Counted from the stretch's first letter, positions 11,001-18,648 are shown. The stretch: 64,000 bases of DNA from Aquimarina sp. AU58 (GCF_900312745.1 NZ_OMPD01000007.1:6523-70522), one strand, 5' to 3'. Notes: a model not told the origin generated them from the sequence alone. Translations and numbers: made by a program.

Positions 11001-11108
11001 CCCCATATCATCGGCAATAATAACCACGATATTGGGAGATTGAGAATAAATCGAACTACTAACGCCAATACAGAGTAGCAGTACTAAGAATTTGGTTGTT
11101 GTTTTCAT
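8004..11108 (-). CDS. secreted sulfatase with LamG, jelly-roll and T9SS sorting domains
   Basis: This 1034-residue protein begins with a signal peptide (about 1-23, ending YSQ). A family S1 sulfatase domain spans about 25-520. Asp33 and Asp34 fit the Ca site, and the formylglycine motif is C79-A-P-T-R83, so the enzyme would need a maturase encoded elsewhere. A LamG-like jelly roll follows (about 540-750, with DGDWHHVAVVYNGG), then a MAM-like beta domain (about 765-920), an acidic linker, and a type A T9SS sorting domain (about 957-1034, starting SIYPNPFGNQ). The product is expected to be cell-surface or secreted and to remove sulfate from a marine polysaccharide; the substrate is unknown. No polysaccharide-degradation genes or SusCD pair adjoin it. 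The family is certain, the substrate is not. Confidence 0.93.
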   Translation of the reverse strand: MKTTTKFLVLLLCIGVSSSIYSQSPNIVVIIADDMGWSQVSTGATNINNPSDFYETPTLETLAAQGIAFPQAYVNGANCAPTRAAILSGQYASRPDNNVFAVNGLNRGGSSTLLVGPSQGLSNGEDEIPASAITIAETIKASGYTTAHFGKYHSGGSMSNGPTDQGFDFNYGGGSDGAPGSYFASQSGGVWTFHSRIGPELDPYADPYTLSESMALAGDNSLEGTAKHVTDAMADAAIDFMNANNTSPFFMHFSNYAIHGPWGQANARPDLYAKYVAKNNTNPSQMGHTNVSQAAIAEGMDQTISRLIDYLKTTADPRNPGHMLSENTLVYFISDNGGAIGTEDNGPLRGMKGEHYEGGVRSITIAWSEGLLANTGTINNTPIVAFDLYPTLVEAAGGTLPTGYDIDGVSQWSMLTGTNPNLNRDAIYWHFPGYLIDSKRDQRPVSIIRKGDYKLIHNFETASYEMYNLITDIGEATNLLSGSPDNATLTIANDLSTDLRNYLINISAPLPTYRSSGLTVPLPEIIQINPPVVSCVEPDTYLALWNFDVGVDANDASANNNDPLSTIGTLTYDAVDFKEGDRSAVFDGATKIQYSENPGPFLIASMSQRSVAMWIKPTALSGIQNLFEEGGGISGVVLRLNGSNLESIVRNSATVSDSHSVAFPNDGDWHHVAVVYNGGSTSHSLYIDGVSAASSSAAPGSVPTHIGSGGIGGVQKKDSFGETTDNFYTGKMDAVVVYDFALSAAQVITSGCLPDPNPSQCTYAVINSEDFESGWGVWSGGGSDARRSSSDAAYANSGTYCIRLRDNTSTSVMTTSNFDMTSYEELTINFSYYCRSMDNSNEDFWLQISTDGGANFTTVEEWNQSDEFVNDQRYNDQVVIPGPFTATTQLRFRADASGNSDWVYIDDVVINGCSTPTASMASAPIVNDVPTEAEVQPEAQAEEQEAVTEETIAKDDMFSIYPNPFGNQIYITSKENSDQNTEVEILNNLGQSIFLKSYTNQERIKVPTQDLSTGQYFIKISVGDTIIQKRLIKM

Positions 11109-11378
11109 AGATTAATGGTTTAAAATTTACAATCGCAATGATTGGATAGATTAGTTATTTATGTATTCTTTTTTTAATTGAAATTAATACTAATAGTACG
11201 TTACGAAGTCTTTATGGCTTCTTACTATCTTGTTGTTAAACTGGTCTTTGGGAGGATTCTATATTTAGAAAGGAAAATCATGATCAGGTCTGGGAAACCA
11301 CCAACTCAAAAAATAAGAATTCTGAGTTTTTTAGAAAACATTATTAGATGTATTGCTTCTAAATTGTAAATAGTATTT

Positions 11379-11436
11379 CTATTCCAGACACTGTTTTTGT
11401 TGGCTCGCCAAAGTTTTACAGTTGCAGTGTTGTTTT
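11379..11436 (-). promoter_or_regulatory. conserved upstream element, copy B
   Basis: On the minus strand the core TGTAAAACTTTGGCGAGCCA is enclosed by ACACTG (11425-11430) pairing with CAGTGT (11388-11393), followed by CTGGAATAG. Copy A has the same core, the same 10-nt distance from the AACA lead-in to the core, and CTGAATA after its stem, but different paired arms. It lies about 270 bp upstream of the sulfatase start. Confidence 0.5.
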
Positions 11437-11851
11437 ATATCTTGTTCTTTAACATTATATAATAATAACAAACTGGTTCATATGCTACTACTGCATATAC
11501 ACTCTTATATTCTTTAAGAGGTACTATAATTGGTCATATCCATTGCTTTTTGGTCTGAAAAAGAATCAGATCCAGTACACATGGTATAGATGTTATTTAT
11601 GAGGTAAAAAGATGACTTAAAAAGCATTTGCATCACCTTTGCAAAGAAAAAAGTAAATGTGGTCATAAGTAGAATAATTTAATTAATATCTAAAAATTAG
11701 CTCATTAACTTAACCATGCGATTGGGTACATGATTAGTATTATTTACATTATGACAATGGTAATCTGATGATATGGTATACTTAAAAAAGACGTATTTAA
11801 TAGTTGGGGTAGGTACTATTGTCTTTAATAACTAAACCATTTTACATCCAG

Positions 11852-11942
11852 GTTTATGTTAAGTTTTCTTTAACATTATAAATGTATATATAAAACTTTG
11901 ATTAAGAGCAATTTAAACCCTCAAAATAATTATGGCAAAACC
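11852..11942 (-). promoter_or_regulatory. conserved distal block, copy B
   Basis: This is the gapless partner of 7596-7686. It keeps TTAACATTATAAATG and AAAACTTTGATTA. It lies 451 bp from the B core element; in copy A the distance is 455 bp. The sequence between the two blocks does not align clearly by eye. Confidence 0.5.
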
Positions 11943-12256
11943 GTACATCATGTATTTATATGTCTGAATACAAGTAAAATCCAAAAAATAAAAGAGGTAG
12001 ATGTTTATAAATAGTTATTTTATTTAAAGTAATATGAATAATGTTTAAGATCAAATACGTCACTTCGATTTCTATGACAAAACCAAACGATTCTGTTAAG
12101 AATTTTGTATCGAGAAGTACTTTTTGGCTATACATTTTCTTGTTTTCGATACACCAAATCAGAGATTTGGCACTCAAACCGACGAAAATTTCTAATCCGT
12201 TCTTTAACGTGACTATAAAGTGAATTGAGTGATTAGTAATTGAGTACATTAAAAAA

Positions 12257-12301
12257 GAAAGGCTTAATTCTATGTAATAACAAAGAATTAAGCCTTTTTT
12301 G
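12257..12301. terminator. terminator after the LuxR-type regulator
   Basis: Arms AAAGGCTTAATTC and GAATTAAGCCTTT are separated by a loop of about 15 nt, with T or A runs on both sides. It can serve the minus-strand regulator gene ending at 12317. Confidence 0.85.
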
Positions 12302-12316
12302 TATTGTAATAGTTCT

Positions 12317-12988
12317 TTATATAAATCCTCTTTTTCTAGCTTCTTCTAATAACATTTGATCATCTGCTTTGGCAATAGAAAACATTTCTTTGATCTGGTT
12401 CTTTCTTTTCTCGATTGCACTTAATGACAAGCTTACATAATTTGGTAAATTCTTGGTCTTAACACCACGAGATAAATGATATAAGATCTTTAGGTTTTTC
12501 TCATCCAAAGAAAACTTATTCGTCATCATTTTTCTAAAATGATCATTTACCGTAGCACTATAATACGCTTTACCTTTTAAGATATTATTAAATGCTAATA
12601 ATAATTCGCTAGAAGTAAGGTCACTCTTGATTAAGAATCCTGCCGGATTAATATTCTTAAGGATATTATGTATTCTATGATCTTCTCTATGCATGGTTAA
12701 GATAATGATCTTTGATTTTGGCAACAGCTCTTTTGCGTGCTTTGCCAAATCCTCACCAGAGGTAATCGATCCATCTGAAGAAGGAGGTAATTTAATATCA
12801 ACAAAAAGCATATCATAAGGAACCGTCTCTGAAGATTTTACGATACTGGCGTATGCATCATCACAATTAGAGGCGATGTCAATCTTAATTTGATATTCTT
12901 TTTGATTTTCTCCTAATAAGGTATTTTTATACCCCTCGATAATCATAGGATGATCATCAATCATAAGAACTTTTAGCTTTTTCTTCAT
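12317..12988 (-). CDS. NarL/LuxR-type response regulator
   Basis: The 223-residue protein has an N-terminal receiver domain (about 5-140). It carries the acidic pair in MIDDHP and a phospho-acceptor Asp in LFVDIKLPP. The C-terminal segment (about 155-223) is a LuxR-like helix-turn-helix (LSLSAIEKRKNQIKEMF). It lies 88 bp downstream of a TPR histidine kinase with the HisKA_3 domain that normally partners this regulator class, so the two form a probable two-component system. The input signal and the targets are unknown. The nearby adhesin and sulfatase are possible targets only by position. Confidence 0.88.
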   Translation of the reverse strand: MKKKLKVLMIDDHPMIIEGYKNTLLGENQKEYQIKIDIASNCDDAYASIVKSSETVPYDMLFVDIKLPPSSDGSITSGEDLAKHAKELLPKSKIIILTMHREDHRIHNILKNINPAGFLIKSDLTSSELLLAFNNILKGKAYYSATVNDHFRKMMTNKFSLDEKNLKILYHLSRGVKTKNLPNYVSLSLSAIEKRKNQIKEMFSIAKADDQMLLEEARKRGFI

Positions 12989-13076
12989 CTTAAAATTTGT
13001 TGTTTTTAGGTTTTAAAATTTTCACCCCCTGCTATTTAAACTTAATAATACGTAAAATAGTATGAGCATAGATTAT

Positions 13077-15125
13077 TTAGTACACTTCTTCAACTTTGGC
13101 TTCTATAGGTACATGTACCGATACTGTGGTACCAGATCCTTCGTTGCTTAGAAATTGAACTTCTCCATTCATCTGACTAACTCTTGATGTAATGTTTTTT
13201 AAACCAATTCCTTTTTTAACCTTATTTGCTTTAAATCCTATTCCATCATCTAAAATAGTAAGATTTATGGTACTATCCACATATTCGAAATTAATTTTTA
13301 TATGATCTGCATGAGCATGTTTAAAGATATTCTGCATAGACTCTTGTAAAATCCTAAAAAAGTTTACCTTTTTCTGGTCGTCTATACCCTCCCAATCGAT
13401 ATCCTCGTCATTATTAAACTCAAACTCTATTTTATGTACTTCGCACAGGTCTTTGATCAGGTTTTCTACGGCATCTATATAGGCCACATCAGACGGTAAG
13501 GTCTCTGCACCAAGATCATGAGATATTAATCGTATTTCTTTTTCTATGGCTTTAAGCTCGTCTATATATTTATTTCTGGTTTCTGTAAAACCATCGTTGG
13601 CACGCTGGTTGATCCCATCGAGACTTAGCCGTACCCCAAATAATCTACCCAGTACCCCATCGTGCAACTCCTCGGACATACGTTGCTGCTCTAGCTGTCT
13701 ACCTTCTTCTAGTTTGATTTGTTGATTAAGCAGTAAACGATAAATCTCCTCGTTAGACTCTTGCTGGGTTTGTGCAAATAAGAGTTCTTTATTACTTTGT
13801 TGCTGTCTAAAGATAATATACCCCAATAAAAATAATGCGGTTAGCCCTAATATAGCAATGATCAAAATTTGATTTTCTCTACTAATTTGCTGGTTTTCCT
13901 CTACGATTTCTTCTGTTTCAAATTTGATACGGGCAAATTTATCTCTAAACAAACGTTCTTCTTTAATCAAACTGTCATTTAGGGCTATATACTTTTGAGC
14001 ATATCCCAAGCCTTCTTTGCTTTCTGAAATTTCCGATAGCAGTTGATATGCCAGTAATAATTCCTCGTTATTTTGTAATTCTAAAGATAAATCTCGGGAT
14101 TGTTCTGCATACATCTTAGCAATACTATCTTGATTAATCGATTGATAATACTCTGCCAAATGTAAAGTATTAGTAATAATACCATATTGATTTTTAATAC
14201 TATCTCGTATCTTTAAAGCTTTGTAAAACAAATCAGGGATATCAGCTGTATCTTTAGATAGAAAATTAACATAGGCCAAATTATCTAGCAATAAAGAATG
14301 TCGCCTTGGATTTTTACTCAAAAACTCTGTATATGATAATGCATTACGATAGGTTTCTTTAGCCTTATCATACTTTTTTTGAGATTTGTACACTGTGCCT
14401 ATATTATTCAATGATATTAACGTTTGTAATATCTCTTTATTTGTTCCTTTAGCATATTCTATTGCCTTTTGTTGATATTCAATTGATTTATCATAATGTT
14501 CCAAAGACTTAGCTAGTATTCCTAGATTAGTATAGCATAAAGGTAAATATTTCTTATTCCCGGATGATTCAAACTTCTCAATTGCCTTTACTGTTAGAGA
14601 CTCACTCTCACTATAATCTTTAGTTTTTCTTAATATTTGAGCTAAATCTATTAAAACCTTACCATGATTATAATCATATCCTGACATTTTTAAATAAATC
14701 TGTTCTGATTGTTCAAAATTATAATATGCACTGTCAATTTTTGATGCTCTATAATAAATCCCTAAATTTCCATATGATGTAGCAATACCTAATGAATCAT
14801 TAATCAAAATTGATAATTTCAATGCTTTTTGATTCATTTTTTTATAGCTTTCATAATCTTTTAAAGCATAATAAACTATAGAAATATCTTGAATCGTGCT
14901 TCTCTTATAAACTCCATCTTCAAGCGTGGAGCTCATATTATAAGCTCTATCTAAATTAGCTTTTCTTTTATCAATTGAAAGTTCACTATTCTGGGCTTCC
15001 TCAATATAGGAAGTTATTAAATTAGATTTCAATTCTTCATCTTCAATAGTTTCATTTGATTGATCACAAGATAATAGAACAAATATCAAAAATACTCCAA
15101 GTAATTTATTGAAAACTCTAATCAT
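13077..15125 (-). CDS. TPR-containing sensor histidine kinase (NarX/DegS class)
   Basis: A 682-residue lipoprotein-like sensor. The signal sequence ends in LLSCDQ, suggesting an acylated Cys20. TPR-like helical repeats cover about 40-390, a membrane segment lies at about 422-440 (ILIIAILGLTALFLLGYIIF), then a coiled coil leads into the HisKA_3 domain with the phospho-His in EELHDGVLGRLFG. The ATPase domain follows with the N-box NIFKHAHA and DDGIGF. The TPR part probably lies in the periplasm. It precedes the LuxR-type regulator gene on the same strand with an 88-bp gap. Confidence 0.9.
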   Translation of the reverse strand: MIRVFNKLLGVFLIFVLLSCDQSNETIEDEELKSNLITSYIEEAQNSELSIDKRKANLDRAYNMSSTLEDGVYKRSTIQDISIVYYALKDYESYKKMNQKALKLSILINDSLGIATSYGNLGIYYRASKIDSAYYNFEQSEQIYLKMSGYDYNHGKVLIDLAQILRKTKDYSESESLTVKAIEKFESSGNKKYLPLCYTNLGILAKSLEHYDKSIEYQQKAIEYAKGTNKEILQTLISLNNIGTVYKSQKKYDKAKETYRNALSYTEFLSKNPRRHSLLLDNLAYVNFLSKDTADIPDLFYKALKIRDSIKNQYGIITNTLHLAEYYQSINQDSIAKMYAEQSRDLSLELQNNEELLLAYQLLSEISESKEGLGYAQKYIALNDSLIKEERLFRDKFARIKFETEEIVEENQQISRENQILIIAILGLTALFLLGYIIFRQQQSNKELLFAQTQQESNEEIYRLLLNQQIKLEEGRQLEQQRMSEELHDGVLGRLFGVRLSLDGINQRANDGFTETRNKYIDELKAIEKEIRLISHDLGAETLPSDVAYIDAVENLIKDLCEVHKIEFEFNNDEDIDWEGIDDQKKVNFFRILQESMQNIFKHAHADHIKINFEYVDSTINLTILDDGIGFKANKVKKGIGLKNITSRVSQMNGEVQFLSNEGSGTTVSVHVPIEAKVEEVY

Positions 15126-15186
15126 TATAATAGTTAAGTTATTTTCAATCTAAATTAATCAATTTAACTTCAAGAAAAAAATAGTA

Positions 15187-15222
15187 TAAAAAAAGAGCTT
15201 TAAAGTTAAAGCTCTTTTTTTA
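15187..15222. terminator. terminator after small lipoprotein 2
   Basis: AAAAAAAGAGCTTT and AAAGCTCTTTTTTT arms enclose a short loop. On the minus strand it separates the small lipoprotein genes from the histidine kinase gene. Confidence 0.85.
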
Positions 15223-15240
15223 ATTATATATATCTATTAT

Positions 15241-15405
15241 TTACGGAGTTGGATTACCTTCTGGTACAACATTATCCTCGTCACTTTCATCAGCAAGTTG
15301 ATCATTTATTTCTAATCCTACCTCTTCATCTATAGTATCCGTCTCACAAGCCATAAACATTGTAGTTAGAAATAATATAGCAAATAATGTTTTTATAGTT
15401 TTCAT
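15241..15405 (-). CDS. tiny acidic lipoprotein, copy 2 (54 aa)
   Basis: This 54-codon frame starts at the ATG on 15403-15405: MKTIKTLFAILFLTTMFMAC, then an acidic tail with ESDED and a PEGNPTP end. The signal peptide and lipobox (FMAC) predict a mature lipoprotein of only about 35 residues. It is clearly paralogous to the gene at 15458-15613: the signal regions nearly match and both tails share NDQ-ADESDED. A terminator follows 20 bp downstream. The function is unknown. The strict conservation of the pair argues that it is real despite its size. Confidence 0.75.
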   Translation of the reverse strand: MKTIKTLFAILFLTTMFMACETDTIDEEVGLEINDQLADESDEDNVVPEGNPTP

Positions 15406-15457
15406 AGTGTTAGTTTTTCAGTTATTCAGAATATATTTTTAAAATCTTTTTTATTTG

Positions 15458-15613
15458 TTATGCCTTCTCAGGTGCTACATGATCTTCATCACTTTCATCA
15501 GCAACTTGATCATTAACTTCAATTCCAACTTCATCATTTACAGCATCAGCTTCACAAGCGATAAACATAGTACTTAAGAATAGTATAGCGAATATAGTTT
15601 TTACAGTTTTCAT
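15458..15613 (-). CDS. tiny acidic lipoprotein, copy 1 (51 aa)
   Basis: I place the start at the ATG on 15611-15613, giving MKTVKTIFAILFLSTMFIAC and a mature acidic tail of about 32 residues ending in APEKA. The frame is open 12 codons further upstream, but those residues are basic and would spoil the signal peptide. The gene is a tandem paralogue of 15241-15405. Both may be transcribed together from the left part of 15614-16017. The function is unknown. Confidence 0.75.
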   Translation of the reverse strand: MKTVKTIFAILFLSTMFIACEADAVNDEVGIEVNDQVADESDEDHVAPEKA

Positions 15614-16017
15614 ATTGTTAGTTTTTTTTAGTTTGAATTTACTTTTCAAAAGACTTATAGTCTTTAACGGGGTATGTTTGTTTTTATTTAATTATTGGTT
15701 GTCGTTGCGCATACGACTTTTATTTTTTAGAGTACTCTTATATACATTTTTAATGATGTGTATCTCTAATTGTACACTACAAATGTAGCTCGATATCCCC
15801 CTCGCGCCTAATATATTAAGGTGTGTTTAGTAACTGGTGCCCTATGAGATGTACATGAACCGATTATACGGGTAAATGAACCTTTTTTTAAATTCACACT
15901 TTTTTGTAGGAAACCCTGTACTAACGGTTTTGTAATATAAATACTGACTTTATCGTATAAAAAAACCGATAAATCCTACAATTTATCGGTTGTGATATAT
16001 AGTAAACTATATCTGTT
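15614..16017. other. non-coding gap between small lipoproteins and LytTR regulator
   Basis: I see no gene in these 404 bp. The region presumably holds the promoter of the small lipoprotein pair, and at 15964-15991 it holds the terminator of the LytTR gene. Confidence 0.6.
15964..15991 (-). terminator. terminator after LytTR regulator
   Basis: AACCGATAAAT and ATTTATCGGTT arms are followed on the minus strand by a run of T. It lies 27 bp after the stop of the LytTR gene. Confidence 0.85.
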
Positions 16018-16755
16018 TTATATATAGATTAAACTTTTCTTTGCCAGAGAGTCTTTGATTTCTTCTACATTGTTTTTATAAGACTTAGAGAAGGGGATTA
16101 GATCATCTGTATTTTTGATGGCGCATTTTGCTTTGCCGAAATGTATTCTCGATACATAATCGGTATTAATAATATAACTGTTATGTATACGCACAAAATG
16201 ATCGGGTAACAGGTTCTGAAAATGTTTTAAGGTCTTAAAGGCCTCTACCTTAGTACCGTTACTCATTATAAAATCTGTGGTATTATTATCTGCTTTTAGG
16301 TATAATATCTCGTCTACATCTACAAATCGATAGTCTCCATAAGATCTAAAACATAGGGTATTATCCCCACTCTGGCCAAAGTCTTTTTCGAACCTCATTA
16401 AGGTTCTGTTTATCTGCCCTTTGCTAAAGGGTTTAAGGATATAATCCATAATTCTGTTACGTATGCCTTCTATAGCATAGTCTGATGTTTTGGTGATTAC
16501 AATAAACTCTGGTAACCGCGACATATACTTAGAAAGCTCGGTCATTAAAGAATACTTTGTCGTTACGGTATCTATTCCTGGTACTTCTGGCTCTAAAAAA
16601 ACAAGTCTGGGTCTTCTCTCTAAAATTAAATCCAATGCATCCTGCTCGTCTTTTGCTATTCCTGTGCAGATATAATCTGGCTGCTCTTCTAGAGAGATTT
16701 GGATAGAATCTGCAATTTTCTGATCATTATCAATGATTACATAAGGATATTTCAT
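16018..16755 (-). CDS. LytTR-family response regulator with Glu at the phospho-acceptor site
   Basis: This 245-residue protein has an N-terminal receiver domain (about 3-120) and a C-terminal LytTR DNA-binding domain (about 140-240, with FVRIHNSYIINTDYV). The acidic pocket D9-N10-D11 and the conserved Lys in DYILKPF are present. The position that should be Asp in the LVFLDxExPG motif is Glu55 (LVFLEPEVPG). Glu there often mimics a phosphorylated state or marks phosphorylation-independent control. No histidine kinase of the LytS type adjoins it. A terminator follows and the gene stands alone. Confidence 0.88.
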   Translation of the reverse strand: MKYPYVIIDNDQKIADSIQISLEEQPDYICTGIAKDEQDALDLILERRPRLVFLEPEVPGIDTVTTKYSLMTELSKYMSRLPEFIVITKTSDYAIEGIRNRIMDYILKPFSKGQINRTLMRFEKDFGQSGDNTLCFRSYGDYRFVDVDEILYLKADNNTTDFIMSNGTKVEAFKTLKHFQNLLPDHFVRIHNSYIINTDYVSRIHFGKAKCAIKNTDDLIPFSKSYKNNVEEIKDSLAKKSLIYI

Positions 16756-17391
16756 AGGGTATGAGTTAAAAAATTTGTGTTGGTTAATATATGCTGAATT
16801 ATTCTACTTACAAGATAGGGTATTTACACTTTTATTGTATACGGTTTTACCGTAATAAAATTACGGAAGCCCTTTGGTGTCAAGGGGTTACATAATGTTC
16901 TTTATCGACATATAAACGCTTTTTGTCGGATAAAATTGTAAATAAACTAAATGAAGGAATTTAACAATACACTTATGGATTTGTTAAAAAAAGCCAAAAA
17001 CTACGTTTAGTAGTCAAAAAATTGCGATAAAACACCTTCGATTTGTGCTTTTTTTAAGAATACATCATCTAAATCTGTTTATTATTAACTTCTGCTTATG
17101 ATTTTAACACAAGTTTTTGGGATATAAAAAGGCATTAATTATACATAAAACTCTTGTTTTTTTTCTATTATTGTGATGTCAAACTGAGCCCTTCGATAAG
17201 TTCTGTAGAACTATGAGAGTAGCTTTTTTGAGCTAAAGTTCGTCACCCTGAGTGTATCGAAGGGCTCGATACACTTCTTCGGTCTGTACTGAGCTATGCC
17301 GAATTATCGAAGCACTCGAATTGACGAATTTCAAGTTAAAAACCTCAAATGCACAACGCGGTTACAATAAAATCACATATCATATTCATCT
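16756..17391. other. non-coding gap with REP-like inverted repeat
   Basis: The region has no convincing gene. At 17186-17198 and 17255-17267 there is an exact 13-bp inverted repeat (GAGCCCTTCGATA and its complement), followed by a second TCGATACA segment. Sequences of this CTTCGA/CTCAGTG style also occur at about 18200-18230 and resemble dispersed intergenic repeats of flavobacteria. The promoter of the sirtuin gene should be near 17350. Confidence 0.6.
17186..17267. repeat. REP-like 13-bp inverted repeat
   Basis: GAGCCCTTCGATA (17186-17198) and TATCGAAGGGCTC (17255-17267) are perfectly complementary around a 56-bp spacer. The spacer includes CACCCTGAGTG, a typical accompaniment of dispersed flavobacterial intergenic repeats. 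Confidence 0.65.
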
Positions 17392-18069
17392 ATGCAAAAT
17401 ATAGTCGTACTTACAGGAGCAGGAATTAGCGCAGAAAGCGGGATCAATACGTTTAGAGATGCCAATGGTTTATGGGAAGGACATGATGTTATGGAGGTAG
17501 CTTCTCCGCAAGGATGGAGAAACAATCCAGAATTGGTTCTCGATTTTTATAATAAAAGACGTAGCCAACTACATACAGTAACTCCTAACAAAGCGCATCT
17601 GGATCTGGTCTCTTTGGAAGAGAAATTTAATGTTTCTATCATTACTCAAAATGTAGATGACCTGCATGAAAGAGCAGGAAGTAATAATGTGATACATCTG
17701 CATGGCGAATTGCTAAAAGTGCGAAGTCAGTTCGATGAGCAATTGGTACTCGACTGGAAACACGATCTGGTTCTCGGGGATCATTGCGAGCATAATTCGC
17801 AATTACGACCTCATATCGTATGGTTTGGCGAAGCAGTGCCTATGATGGATCAAGCCATAAAAATTACAGAACGAGCAGATATTCTTATGATTATTGGTAC
17901 CTCGATGCAGGTATACCCAGCTGCCGGACTGCTACAATATGCCAAACATCAAACTCCTGTTTATTTTATCGATCCCAACCCGGCAATTTCTCCTACAGAA
18001 CATCTTACCGTACTATCTGAAAAAGCTACTACGGGAGTGGCTAAAGTAGTGAATGAGTTATTAGGGTGA
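17392..18069 (+). CDS. cobB: NAD-dependent protein deacylase, sirtuin family
   Basis: The 225-residue protein carries the sirtuin signature from the N-terminus: GAGISAESGINTFR, the TQNVDDLHERAG segment and the catalytic His in HLHGE. The YxxR pair in FYNKRR (about Tyr53 and Arg56) is the class III signature linked to removal of succinyl or malonyl groups from lysines, so desuccinylase activity is likely. The four-Cys zinc site of most sirtuins is missing; only one Cys (in GDHCEH) lies in that region. Zinc-less sirtuins of this type are common in Bacteroidota. The gene appears to be monocistronic, with an inverted-repeat terminator at 18105-18137. Confidence 0.92.
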   Translation: MQNIVVLTGAGISAESGINTFRDANGLWEGHDVMEVASPQGWRNNPELVLDFYNKRRSQLHTVTPNKAHLDLVSLEEKFNVSIITQNVDDLHERAGSNNVIHLHGELLKVRSQFDEQLVLDWKHDLVLGDHCEHNSQLRPHIVWFGEAVPMMDQAIKITERADILMIIGTSMQVYPAAGLLQYAKHQTPVYFIDPNPAISPTEHLTVLSEKATTGVAKVVNELLG

Positions 18070-18104
18070 TGTAGATAAAAGGTATTGTATATATTGAAAT
18101 AAGC

Positions 18105-18137
18105 AGACCTCACAGGTTTTAAAAACCTGTGAGGTCT
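18105..18137. terminator. palindromic terminator, copy 1
   Basis: AGACCTCACAGGTTTT and its exact complement surround a single central A. It is placed to end the sirtuin transcript. An identical hairpin lies at 18382-18414 and could stop the minus-strand haem-binding-domain transcript. Confidence 0.75.
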
Positions 18138-18280
18138 TGTATTGTAGGTCTGAGTCCTTAGATAAACTCAGGACAAACCTATCGAAGACCAATAAAGCCG
18201 CTGTTTTTAATGCACTTCGACAGGCTCAGTGTGACATAGAGATAGTATTTCCTCCTAATTTAAGACACTGAGAATTCGGG

Positions 18281-18370
18281 TTAAATACTATCTACAACGG
18301 TAGAATCTGATACTTTTACAGGCAACGAATCTGTTACTTTTTCCTGTGGATCTTCTTTACCTTTGGTTAT
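18281..18370 (-). pseudogene. duplicated 3' fragment of the haem-binding-domain gene
   Basis: The minus strand encodes the same C-terminal tail as the gene at 18558 (ITKGKEDPQEKVTDSLPV, then KVSDSTVVDSI and stop), exactly 277 bp away. It lacks the rest of the gene. The open frame that runs into it from 18478 is read-through of the hairpin region and not a real N-terminus. Confidence 0.85.
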
Positions 18371-18379
18371 TATTTTACA

Positions 18380-18648
18380 GCAGACCTCACAGGTTTTAAA
18401 AACCTGTGAGGTCTTGTATTGTAGGTCTGAGTCCTTAGATAAACTCTGGACAAACCTATCGAAGACCAATAAAGCCACTGTTTTTAATGCACTTCGACAG
18501 GCTCAGTGTGACATAGAGATAGTATTTCCTCCTAATTTAAGACACTGAGAATTCGGGTTAAATACTATCTACAACAGTAGAATCTGATACTTTTACAGGT
18601 AACGAATCTGTTACTTTTTCCTGTGGATCTTCTTTACCTTTGGTTATT
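18380..18648. repeat. tandem duplication, copy 2
   Basis: Partner of 18103-18371. It overlaps the real 3' end of the haem-binding-domain gene, so this copy is probably the original and copy 1 the product. Confidence 0.93.

Larger units (their letters stand above)
11109..12316. other. 1.2-kb non-coding region upstream of the sulfatase
   Basis: No gene here is convincing. It contains the second stem-flanked element (11379-11436), the second distal block (11852-11942), an inverted repeat with GTATCGA and TCGATAC arms near 12108-12157, and a bidirectional terminator at 12257-12301. Short open frames on both strands at 11956-12249 overlap each other and look like chance. Confidence 0.65.
18103..18371. 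repeat. tandem duplication, copy 1
   Basis: This segment of about 269 bp recurs at 18380-18648 with a period of 277 bp. I count four mismatches. It holds a perfect 33-bp palindromic hairpin (18105-18137), a REP-like segment, and the last 29 codons or so of the haem-binding-domain gene. Confidence 0.93.

Noticed and set aside
11956..12249. Overlapping frames of 97 and 60 residues on opposite strands
   Set aside because: They overlap each other, have no known domain, and the composition fits AT-rich non-coding DNA with an inverted repeat.
17186..18230. Insertion sequence remains
   Set aside because: There are inverted repeats, but no transposase fragment and no target-site duplication that I can see. 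REP-like intergenic repeats explain them better.
18281..18478. A 65-residue gene on the minus strand
   Set aside because: Its C-terminal half is the copied tail of the haem-binding-domain gene, and its N-terminal half is translated palindrome and REP-like sequence.
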